Below are positions 1 through 5,758 of a stretch of DNA of 6,114 bases, in pieces. Within the stretch, counting starts at the first letter, position 1; the number at the start of each line of letters is the position of its first letter. Origin of the DNA: RGIG2707 sp045600065 (GTDB lineage: Bacteria; Bacillota; Clostridia; Peptostreptococcales; Anaerovoracaceae); contig JAZRXE010000080.1 of the NCBI GenBank assembly GCA_045600065.1, forward strand, positions 1 through 6,114, written 5' to 3'. Both the position numbers and the translations under genes were made by a program. The notes under the pieces were generated by a model. It saw only the letters and a program-made list of their open reading frames with translations, had not been told where the DNA came from and made no database searches.

Positions 1-351
1 ATCCTGACCGGCGGAGAGCTGGCGGCAATGGTGCTTATAGACGCTGTTTCAAGGCTTATACCGGGTGTTTTGGGTAACGAGGATTCACCCATGGACGAAT
101 CCGTATACAGCGGACTGCTGGAGCATCCGCAGTACACCAAGCCCAGGGAATTCCGCGGGCTGTCTGTTCCCGAGCTGCTTTTCGGAGGCAACCACAGGCT
201 TATACGGCTTTGGCAGTTCGAGCAGTCCTTAAGGCTGACAAAGGATCGCAGGCCGGATCTTTTCGAGGCGTATCTGAACAAGGAGCACGATTTTTCGAAG
301 GACGAAAAGAAAATACTAAATAGTGTGGTTTCGGAAGACGAACTATTGTAG
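1..351 (+). CDS. trmD: tRNA (guanine-N1)-methyltransferase TrmD, C-terminal part (5' end outside window)
   Basis: TrmD transfers a methyl group from S-adenosylmethionine to N1 of G37, next to the anticodon of certain tRNAs, which prevents +1 frameshifting. The reading frame is open from base 1; the first nine codons (ILTGGELAA) precede the first internal ATG at 28, so that ATG is not the true start. The 116 visible residues begin in the trefoil-knot SAM site (LTGGELAAM), continue with IDAVSRLIPGVLGNE, then GLLEHPQYTKP and the C-terminal helical tRNA-binding domain (GLSVPELLFGGNH, then LRLTKDRRPDLFE). From remembered alignments, Arg18 of the fragment matches Arg154 of the E. coli/Haemophilus enzymes. 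The Asp169 position appears as Glu33, with Asp32 just before it. The fragment covers roughly residues 137 onward of a protein normally near 240-250 residues. The usual neighbour rplS does not follow; a membrane-protein gene does. Identification is secure. Confidence 0.97.
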   Translation: MLTGGELAAMVLIDAVSRLIPGVLGNEDSPMDESVYSGLLEHPQYTKPREFRGLSVPELLFGGNHRLIRLWQFEQSLRLTKDRRPDLFEAYLNKEHDFSKDEKKILNSVVSEDELL

Positions 352-374
352 ATATTGTGTTCTTTTGATATAAT
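346..374 (+). promoter_or_regulatory. Extended -10 promoter for the HlyD-like gene
   Basis: A perfect -10 hexamer TATAAT lies at 369-374, preceded by TG and one base (366-368), which makes an extended -10 element. A weak -35 match, TTGTAG, lies 17 bases upstream at 346-351 and includes the trmD stop codon. Transcription would be expected to start 6-8 bases after the -10, at about 380-382, which is the ATG of the next gene. The motif is seen directly; promoter activity and start site are inferred. Confidence 0.6.
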
Positions 375-380
375 TCATAT

Positions 381-1337
381 ATGAACGGAAAGCTTAAACT
401 CAGGCTCTCGGCTGCAGCTCTGATAGTTTTTCTTGCAGCGGTCGGCGGGCTTTACACATATTTATATCTGATACCGGATATAACAGGCGCGCTAATGCCT
501 ACTGCCGTTATCGGCTACGGGGAGCTCAGCGTTGCGGACAGCTCAAAGTGCATAATAGTGAGGAGCGAGACTCCGGTTTTCGCGGAGCAGGACGGCTCGG
601 TAAGCCGTTATGCCGCCGAAAACGAAAAGACCCGCAAGGGCTCTAAAGTCCTTGACGTTTATCCCGCGGAGGGCTCCGGACAGGCGTACAAGGCTGCTTC
701 CACAGGCTTTGTCAGCTATTACTATGACGGTTGGGAGGGGTACTTCACCCCCGATACCATAGGCACCATCAAGCTTGATGACCTGCCTGAGGAGCCCATA
801 GAGGTAGTCAGCACTGTCAAAGACAGTGCTTCAAAGGGCGATGTGCTCTACAAGCTTATAAACAGCGATACCTGGTACATAGTGCTCATCGTTTCCGAGG
901 ACCGTATGGAATACTATTCCATAAACGCTCAGCTCGAGGTTGAATTCGAAGACGGATTCAAGGTCAGGGGAAACGTAATGGAAATGCTCAACAGAGGCGA
1001 CTATTACTACGTGGTGGTAAAGACAGGCCGCTTTTACGAGAATTTCAGCCGCATCAGGCAGGCAGACGTAAAGGTCATAACAAAGGAATACAGAGGACTT
1101 GCCGTGCCCAACTCCGCCCTTGCCTTTGATGAGACGGGCGCGGAAGGAGTATATGTTCTTGAGATAGACGGCGGATATTCGTTTACCCCGGTAAACGTGC
1201 TCGTCCGGGGAGCCTACGAGACAATAGTAAGCGAGGACGACATCAAGATCACCCAGGAGGACGGTACTGTCAAAACCGTAGGCACGGTATCCATTTACGA
1301 CGAGGTTTTAAGAAACCCTGAAAGCAAAAGCAAATAA
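381..1337 (+). CDS. Single-pass membrane protein with HlyD/lipoyl-like fold, upstream of sepF
   Basis: This 318-residue protein has a short basic N-terminus (MNGKLKLRLS), one hydrophobic segment at about residues 11-31, and a long extracytoplasmic region, so it is probably anchored N-in/C-out. Residues about 60-93 (VRSETPVFAEQDGSVSRY...GSKVLDVYP) and 105-123 (AASTGFVSYYYDGWEGYF) look like the two halves of a biotinyl-lipoyl-type hairpin. Residues about 152-235 look like a beta-barrel, and 238-275 (YRGLAVPNSALAF...GVYVLEIDGGY) resemble the C-terminal part of HlyD-type adaptors. The linker between the lipoyl halves is only about 12 residues, so the long alpha-hairpin of true efflux adaptors is missing, and no transporter gene is beside it. 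The ATG at 381 is the only reasonable start: TGA at 366-368 closes the frame upstream. There is no Shine-Dalgarno. Related 'HlyD family' proteins beside sepF are, from memory, common in Clostridia. A role in envelope assembly or division is inferred from context only. Confidence 0.75.
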   Translation: MNGKLKLRLSAAALIVFLAAVGGLYTYLYLIPDITGALMPTAVIGYGELSVADSSKCIIVRSETPVFAEQDGSVSRYAAENEKTRKGSKVLDVYPAEGSGQAYKAASTGFVSYYYDGWEGYFTPDTIGTIKLDDLPEEPIEVVSTVKDSASKGDVLYKLINSDTWYIVLIVSEDRMEYYSINAQLEVEFEDGFKVRGNVMEMLNRGDYYYVVVKTGRFYENFSRIRQADVKVITKEYRGLAVPNSALAFDETGAEGVYVLEIDGGYSFTPVNVLVRGAYETIVSEDDIKITQEDGTVKTVGTVSIYDEVLRNPESKSK

Positions 1338-1377
1338 TCAGCACTCAATAGCTATTAATATATAACGAGGTAGAAAT

Positions 1378-1887
1378 ATGAGCATCATTTCCAAGTTCAA
1401 GTCCGTGGTGGGCATCTCCGAAATCGACGAGGAAGACGATATCGAAGAAGCTTCCGGAAGCGACAAAAGCGTAAGCATCATCCCAACCGAAAAGACCTCC
1501 GAGCAGCTTAAAGCCCTCGGTACCGGCAAGAGCCAGTCTGCCGCTGCTCCCTCCGGCACATCCAAGGCCTCAGTTTCAGGAGATCGCTTTACAAAGCAGA
1601 GCGGTGTGGTCAAGATGGTTGTAATAGAGCCTCAGGGCTTTGATGAAAGCCCTAAGCTCGTAGACAGCCTTAAGGCCAAAAAGCCCATCATAATCAATCT
1701 GGAAAATCTGGAAACCGATGTAGCCAGAAAGATTTTCGATTTCCTCAGCGGCGCTACCTATGCGCTCAACGGAAACGTTCAGAAGATCGCCAACAATATT
1801 TTCCTCTTCGCTCCCGAGAATGTGGACATAGCCCATAACATGAATCTCAAGGCAGCGGAGCAGACAGTCAAGAGCCCCTGGAAGTAA
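1378..1887 (+). CDS. sepF: Cell division protein SepF
   Basis: SepF is a cytoplasmic, membrane-bound divisome protein that binds the C-terminal tail of FtsZ and bundles or anchors FtsZ filaments at midcell. The 169 residues show the usual plan. An N-terminal amphipathic membrane-binding helix (MSIISKFKSVVGI, 1-13) is followed by an acidic then Ser/Ala/Lys-rich linker (about 14-76) and the compact SepF domain (about 77-152). The domain contains VVIEPQGFDESPKLVDSL, KPIIINLENLE, ARKIFDFLSGATYALNG, and KIANNIFLFAPENVDI. A short tail of about 17 residues follows. Length is typical or slightly long for the family. The start is set by GAGG at 1367-1370, seven bases before ATG. It is the first gene of the close-packed block. 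The customary ylmE/yggS gene before it and ylmG/ylmH after it are not present here. Confidence 0.96.
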   Translation: MSIISKFKSVVGISEIDEEDDIEEASGSDKSVSIIPTEKTSEQLKALGTGKSQSAAAPSGTSKASVSGDRFTKQSGVVKMVVIEPQGFDESPKLVDSLKAKKPIIINLENLETDVARKIFDFLSGATYALNGNVQKIANNIFLFAPENVDIAHNMNLKAAEQTVKSPWK

Positions 1888-1899
1888 GGAGATCGCCAT

Positions 1900-2517
1900 A
1901 TGCTTACAGCAGAAGAGATTCAAAGCATCGAGTTCAGCAAGGCAGTCAGAGGTTACAGCGCCGAAGAGGTCGATGTATTCCTCGACAAGGTGACCGTTGA
2001 ATTTGCCCAGCTGCAGAACGAGCTTACCACGGCTAAGGCCCAGCTGGCAGAGTGTCAGGAAACCATCGAAAAATACAAATCCCAGGAGAGCATGGTGCTC
2101 AGCACCCTGGAGGCTGCAAAATCGCTCATGTCGGATATAAGCGCCAGCGCCGAAAAGAGAGCGGACATACTCATCAAGAATGCCGAGCTCGACGCAGAGC
2201 TGAAGACCAGAGCCGCTTCCGAAACGGTAGAAAGACTCCAGCAGGAGGAAAAGCTGCTTACAGACAGGGTCAGCTCCATGAAGAGCCGCCTTCGCAGCGT
2301 GCTTCAGTCCGAGCTTGACAGGCTGGATCTGCTCGGAGACGATTTCTTCGGCGGCACAGCCCGCAGCAATGACGCTCAGGAGGAGCAGCACGCCAATCTG
2401 GACGAATCCGCCCAGTCCTTCCTTCAGGGCTTCGGAAGCTCCTTTGATATCGAGCCGGTAAAGCTGAACGAAGAAGAAAAATTCAAGACCATAATCAACC
2501 CCAGGAGGGCTTATTAA
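1900..2517 (+). CDS. divIVA: DivIVA-family polar/septal scaffold protein
   Basis: DivIVA proteins form coiled-coil oligomers that collect at negatively curved membrane (poles and septa) and recruit partners for division, peptidoglycan growth or chromosome placement. The 205-residue product has the conserved N-terminal membrane-binding domain (about 1-60) with MLTAEEIQSIEFSKAV followed by RGYSAEEVDVFLDKV. Heptad-rich coiled-coil segments run from about 28 to 60 and 85 to 145 (many E, K, L, A). A less ordered acidic C-terminus ends in IINPRRAY. At the membrane-inserting tip, where B. subtilis has Phe17-Arg18, this protein has Val16-Arg17. The start is fixed by AAGGAG at 1886-1891, overlapping the sepF stop codon, eight bases before ATG. 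The stop overlaps the lspA start by one base. Family assignment is firm; whether it acts in division, elongation or sporulation cannot be told from sequence. Confidence 0.95.
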   Translation: MLTAEEIQSIEFSKAVRGYSAEEVDVFLDKVTVEFAQLQNELTTAKAQLAECQETIEKYKSQESMVLSTLEAAKSLMSDISASAEKRADILIKNAELDAELKTRAASETVERLQQEEKLLTDRVSSMKSRLRSVLQSELDRLDLLGDDFFGGTARSNDAQEEQHANLDESAQSFLQGFGSSFDIEPVKLNEEEKFKTIINPRRAY

Positions 2518-3260
2518 TGCTTTTTTACGGAATGGCTGCCGGCGTTGTAGCAGTTGATTTTATTACCAAGATCATCGTCAAGCTTCTGATGGTGGAGGGA
2601 CAGACGATCAGCATCATACCGGGCTATATTTCCATAACCTATGTGTTCAATACCGGAATGGCCTATAGCCTTATGTCCGGAGAAGGCAAGCTGATCACAG
2701 GCTTTGCCATCGTTGTACTGATATTCATGATAGCCTATTACGAATCCGGTAAGGGCAAAATAAATCCCTACGAGGTAGCGGGGATGGGTCTTATGATGGG
2801 CGGCGGCTTCGGAAACGTGCTCAGCAGACTGCTTTGGGGCGGTGTTGTTGATTTCCTGGATGTTAAGCTGTTCCCTGTAATGAATCTGGCGGACATACTG
2901 CTTTGCTTCGGAGCTTTTCTTGTCCTTATGGTAAGCATGGATTTCTTCGAGACCAAAGAGCAGAAAGAAGCCAAGGCTGCCGCAAAGGCTAAAGCCAAGG
3001 CGAAATACAGTTCTTCAAAGCACGGTTTCGAGGAGACCAACCCCCAGCGTGTAGCCTACATGAAGGCAATGGAGGAGGCTAAGGAAGAGGAGCGCAGAGA
3101 AAAGGCAAAGAGAGAAAGAGGCCCCCAGATATCCTTCGAAGACCTGAGCTCAGATCTTGAGGATCTGCCCGTTTTCGATTATGACGAAGATGATGCCTTC
3201 GGTGAAGAAAGCTGGGAGGATGACTCCGAAGACGCTTCCGAGGACTTCGGGGAAGAATAG
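2517..3260 (+). CDS. lspA: Lipoprotein signal peptidase (signal peptidase II) with long charged C-terminal tail
   Basis: LspA is a membrane aspartyl protease that cuts the signal peptide from diacylglyceryl-modified prolipoproteins, just before the lipidated Cys. Four membrane segments fit about residues 3-24, 58-75, 86-104 and 123-142. Family motifs are present: D14-x-x-T-K18, N45-T-G47-M-A-Y-S, GGGFGN100-V-L-S-R104, VVD112F and N123-L-A-D126. Asp112 and Asp126 match the catalytic pair, so the enzyme should be active. The usual GN-L-x-D-R motif has Ser103 where Asp is common. The core ends near residue 145; a normal LspA is about 150-170 residues, but this one continues to 247. The extra 100 residues comprise a Lys/Ala-rich stretch (150-163), a charged E/K/R-rich segment (about 173-206) and a very acidic end (about 211-247). 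AGGAGG at 2503-2508 sets the start, and the ATG overlaps the divIVA stop as TAATG. Confidence 0.94.
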   Translation: MLFYGMAAGVVAVDFITKIIVKLLMVEGQTISIIPGYISITYVFNTGMAYSLMSGEGKLITGFAIVVLIFMIAYYESGKGKINPYEVAGMGLMMGGGFGNVLSRLLWGGVVDFLDVKLFPVMNLADILLCFGAFLVLMVSMDFFETKEQKEAKAAAKAKAKAKYSSSKHGFEETNPQRVAYMKAMEEAKEEERREKAKRERGPQISFEDLSSDLEDLPVFDYDEDDAFGEESWEDDSEDASEDFGEE

Positions 3261-3265
3261 TCCAA

Positions 3266-4192
3266 ATGGAAGAAAGAGACAGTATTTACGATTTTCAGAT
3301 CACTTCAGAGCACGCGGGAGAAAGAATAGACCGCGTGCTTTCTTTGCTTATGGAGGATGTTTCGCGCAGCTATATTCAAAAGCTCATTGAGGACGGAAGG
3401 GTTAGTGTAGACGGAAAGCCCATGCTGTCCAAAAAACAAAAGCTGGAAGTGGGCAGCACTGTGCTTATCAGCGTTCCGCAGGCCGTGCCCTGCGAGGCTG
3501 CACCCGAGGATATAGATCTGGATATTGTCTATGAGGATGAAGATATAATAGTCGTCAACAAGCCACGTGGCATGGTGGTGCATCCTGCTGCCGGAAATCT
3601 GAGCGGAACTCTTGTGAACGGATTGCTGCACCATTGCGGCTCCATGTCCGTGCTTAACGGACTGGACAGACCGGGAATAGTCCACCGCATAGATAAGGAT
3701 ACCACAGGTCTGCTTGTGGCTGCGAAATCCACACAGGCTCACATGGTGCTTTCCGAAATGGTTGCAGCCCACAGGATAACGCGAATATACAATGCCCTTG
3801 TCTACGGCAATTTCAAGGAACCGGAAGGCACAGTGGACGCTCCCCTGGGCAGAGATCCCGGAAACAGGCTTAAGATGGCCATAGTGCCCGGTGGAAAACG
3901 GGCTGTCACACATTATAAGGTCCTGGAAGAGTATAAGGGCTTTTCCGAGCTTCAGTGCATGCTTGAAACAGGACGGACCCATCAGATAAGAGTTCATCTT
4001 ACAAGCATCGGGCACCCTCTGGTCGGAGATCCCGTTTACGGCTCTTCCGCCAATACCGCCAGGGCTCGGGGCCAGATGCTTCATGCCCGTACTCTGATTT
4101 TCGAGCACCCTGTAAGTCATCAATATATGGAATTCAATGCGCCTCTGCCGGAAGACTACCTGCAGACAAGAGAAAAACTGAGGAGAAGATAA
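3266..4192 (+). CDS. rluD: RluA/RluD-family pseudouridine synthase
   Basis: The enzyme isomerises uridine to pseudouridine in structured RNA, most likely 23S rRNA if it is a true RluD ortholog (B. subtilis YlyB is the equivalent in this gene order). The 308 residues contain an N-terminal S4 RNA-binding domain (about 17-75: ERIDRVLSLL, SRSYIQKLIEDGRVSVDG) and a catalytic domain from about 85. The signature HRIDKDTTGLLVAAK begins at 140, with Asp143 as the catalytic aspartate. Further family motifs are VVNKPRGMVVHP (96-107), LETGRTHQIRVHL (233-245) and HPLVGDPVYG (250-259). Length is normal. The ATG follows the lspA stop by five bases, with only a weak GGGGAAG at 3249-3255, so translation may depend on coupling to lspA. 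The target uridine cannot be deduced from this sequence, so the symbol rests on family and gene order rather than proven site. Confidence 0.93.
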   Translation: MEERDSIYDFQITSEHAGERIDRVLSLLMEDVSRSYIQKLIEDGRVSVDGKPMLSKKQKLEVGSTVLISVPQAVPCEAAPEDIDLDIVYEDEDIIVVNKPRGMVVHPAAGNLSGTLVNGLLHHCGSMSVLNGLDRPGIVHRIDKDTTGLLVAAKSTQAHMVLSEMVAAHRITRIYNALVYGNFKEPEGTVDAPLGRDPGNRLKMAIVPGGKRAVTHYKVLEEYKGFSELQCMLETGRTHQIRVHLTSIGHPLVGDPVYGSSANTARARGQMLHARTLIFEHPVSHQYMEFNAPLPEDYLQTREKLRRR

Positions 4193-4815
4193 TGGCTAAA
4201 AAGACTCTGAAGCCTTCAACCATGCTTTACCCGCTGCCTGCCGTCATGGTCAGCTGCGGCACCATGGAAGAATCCAATATCATAACTATAGGATGGACGG
4301 GTATAATCAATTCGGAGCCGCCCAGAACCTACGTAAGCGTTATGCCGAAAAGATATTCTCACGATATCATTGAAAAGAATATGGAATTTGTGATCAATCT
4401 TACCAGTAAGGAGCTTGCAAAGGCGACCGATTACTGCGGCTGCACCACCGGCGCCAAGGTGGACAAGTTCAAGGAAACCGGCCTTACCAAGATACCCGCG
4501 GAGCTTGTGAAATGCCCTATGATAGAGGAAGCGCCCATCAATCTCGAATGCAAGATTTTCGAGATCAAAAGGCTGGGAAGTCACGACATGTATATGGCGG
4601 ATATAGTTGCGGTGCATGTCAATGAAGACCTTCTGGATGAAAACGGCAGAGTGGCGCTGGAAAAGGCCGGGCTCATAAGCTACAGTCACGGTCAGTATTA
4701 CCCCGTAAGCGGCAAAACATTAGGACGATTCGGCTTTTCAGTAATGAAACCGAAAACGGCAAAGAGGCTGCGCAGGGAAGCTGCGGAAAAAAGGCAGAGC
4801 AAGGAGAAAAAGTAA
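4192..4815 (+). CDS. Flavin reductase-like / flavoredoxin family protein
   Basis: This is a 207-residue cytoplasmic protein of the FMN-binding split-barrel flavin reductase family. Members bind FMN and pass electrons from NAD(P)H or ferredoxin-like donors; many clostridial ones are labelled flavoredoxin. Recognisable segments are YPLPAVMVSCG (13-23), SNIITIGWTGIINSEPP (28-44), YVSVMPKRYSHDII (47-60), FVINL (66-70), CGCTTGAKVDKF (82-93, with Cys82 and Cys84) and a region around IEEAPINLECKIFE (111-124). The C-terminus is a strongly basic tail (about 186-207: KPKTAKRLRREAAEKRQSKEKK without its neighbours) of unknown purpose. AGGAGA at 4181-4186 precedes an ATG that overlaps the rluD stop by one base. 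The gene overlaps comB in the same way at its end. The family is clear; the physiological substrate and electron donor are not. Confidence 0.86.
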   Translation: MAKKTLKPSTMLYPLPAVMVSCGTMEESNIITIGWTGIINSEPPRTYVSVMPKRYSHDIIEKNMEFVINLTSKELAKATDYCGCTTGAKVDKFKETGLTKIPAELVKCPMIEEAPINLECKIFEIKRLGSHDMYMADIVAVHVNEDLLDENGRVALEKAGLISYSHGQYYPVSGKTLGRFGFSVMKPKTAKRLRREAAEKRQSKEKK

Positions 4816-5507
4816 TGGAAGTCAATATACTTCAGATGATAGAAGGCGCCAGGGCGGCAAGAGGACTGGCCGTAATAATCGATGTTTTCAGGGCTTTTAC
4901 AGTAGAGGCCTATCTGAGCCGCAACGGCGCTGCAAGGATCTGCCCTGTGGGCGATTCCAAGATAGCCTATGACTATAAAGAAAAGCATCCCGACGCAATT
5001 CTTGTAGGTGAGCGGCACGGTGTCAAGCTTCCCGGCTTTGATTACGGAAATTCTCCCAGTCAGCTTGAAAACGAGGATCTGAGCGGCAGGGTGGTGCTCC
5101 ATACCACAAGCGCCGGCACCCAGGGTATCGCCAATGCCTCCGGCGCAGAAGAGATCATAACGGGCAGTCTTGTAAACGCGGCAGCAATAGCCCGCTACAT
5201 CAGGGCGCGCAATCCTCAGGTTGTCTCTCTGGTATGTATGGGTCTTGAGGGTACCGCTCCAATAGAGGAGGATACTCTGTGTGCTGAATACATCAGATAT
5301 CTGCTCACAGGCCAGCCTGTGGATCTTGAGGGCGGCATTGCCGATCTCAGACGCACCAGCGGCGCAAAGTTCTTCGATCCGGCCCAGCAGGATGTCTTCC
5401 CCGAGGCTGATTTTCACCTCAGCACCCAGGTGGACAAGTTCGATTTCGTATTAAGGCTCGTTCGCAGCGAGGACGGACTTGACTATGTAGAAAGGGTGGA
5501 TGTGTGA
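4815..5507 (+). CDS. comB: ComB-like 2-phosphosulfolactate phosphatase family protein
   Basis: The archaeal family founder removes phosphate from (R)-2-phospho-3-sulfolactate, the second step of coenzyme M synthesis from phosphoenolpyruvate and sulfite, using Mg2+. This 230-residue protein has the family length and motifs. These are VIIDVFRAFTVEAYL (20-34, with acidic Asp23 in IDVFRA), LVGERHGVKLPGFDYGNSP (63-81), VVLHTTSAGTQGI (93-105), GSLVNAAAIARYI (117-129) and GLEGTAPIEEDTLCAEYI (143-160). A canonical TTNGT is TTSAGT here. AAGGAG at 4801-4806 sets the start, which overlaps the preceding stop as TAATG. No comA, comC or sulfonate genes are in the window, and Clostridia are not known to me as general coenzyme M makers. 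The real substrate may therefore be sulfolactate-related or something else. It is the last gene of the coupled block. Confidence 0.87.
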   Translation: MEVNILQMIEGARAARGLAVIIDVFRAFTVEAYLSRNGAARICPVGDSKIAYDYKEKHPDAILVGERHGVKLPGFDYGNSPSQLENEDLSGRVVLHTTSAGTQGIANASGAEEIITGSLVNAAAIARYIRARNPQVVSLVCMGLEGTAPIEEDTLCAEYIRYLLTGQPVDLEGGIADLRRTSGAKFFDPAQQDVFPEADFHLSTQVDKFDFVLRLVRSEDGLDYVERVDV

Positions 5508-5632
5508 TCAAAGCTCTTTCCTGCAAATGCCAAGAGGCTGATCCAATCTGTATGCACATATTTTTCTTGCAAAGTGCCGGAAAAGATAGTAGTGTAAAAA
5601 CTGTCAGCATAAATCTTTAAAGAGGTATTGGC

Positions 5633-5758
5633 GTGAGTATTCGGGTTTTACAAAAGGATACGCGATTTACAATACACAGGGTTTATTTTGCTGTGAAGCC
5701 AGGAAGCAGCATATTACGGATGAATACAGAAAATGAAAGCGCAAAGGCGGTATCCTAA
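5633..5758 (+). CDS. Candidate 41-residue small ORF or leader peptide (GTG start)
   Basis: A GTG at 5633 lies seven bases after AAAGAGG (5619-5625), a good Shine-Dalgarno by this region's standard, and opens a frame of 41 codons ending at TAA 5756-5758. The product begins MSIRVLQKDTRFTIHR, passes VYFAVKPGSSILRMN and ends in SAKAVS. It is basic, has no clear membrane segment or signal peptide, and matches no family I recognise. The stop codon sits in the loop of the terminator hairpin, so a ribosome reaching the end would cover the 5' arm of the stem. It could be a leader peptide acting in attenuation, a stand-alone small protein, a remnant of a longer gene, or chance. No run of one amino acid suggests a sensing role. 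Support is the spacing of the ribosome-binding site and the overlap only. Confidence 0.35.
   Translation: MSIRVLQKDTRFTIHRVYFAVKPGSSILRMNTENESAKAVS

Noticed and set aside
1338..1366. Possible promoter before sepF (TATAAC at 1361-1366)
   Set aside because: The -35 match is poor, and a start from this -10 would fall about 1372, removing the GAGG ribosome-binding site needed for sepF.
1576..2391. Long 271-codon reading frame on the - strand across sepF and divIVA
   Set aside because: It is antisense to two well-identified genes, has no plausible ribosome-binding site or recognisable domain, and its composition mirrors the opposite strand's codon bias.
3305..4123. 272-codon - strand frame across the pseudouridine synthase gene
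   Set aside because: It is antisense to a firmly identified gene with all catalytic motifs, and its product shows no family features.
4698..5417. 239-codon - strand frame across comB
   Set aside because: It is a shadow of comB, whose family motifs are clear on the + strand.
5512..5539. Inverted repeat AGCTCTT / AAGAGGCT just after comB as an operon terminator
   Set aside because: The stem is short with a bulge and has no T-run directly after it. The hairpin at 5736-5781 is much stronger.
5567..5595. TTGCAA - 17 bases - TAGTGT as a promoter for the small ORF
   Set aside because: The -10 matches only three of six consensus bases, which is too weak to call in AT-rich DNA.
5675..5715. Resemblance of AGCCAGGAAGCAGC to a cobalamin-riboswitch B12 box
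   Set aside because: The box is incomplete (no ACCTGCC), and the other conserved blocks such as GCCACTG and the GGGAA/GGTG core are absent upstream. A degraded relic cannot be excluded, but the sequence does not support a riboswitch call.
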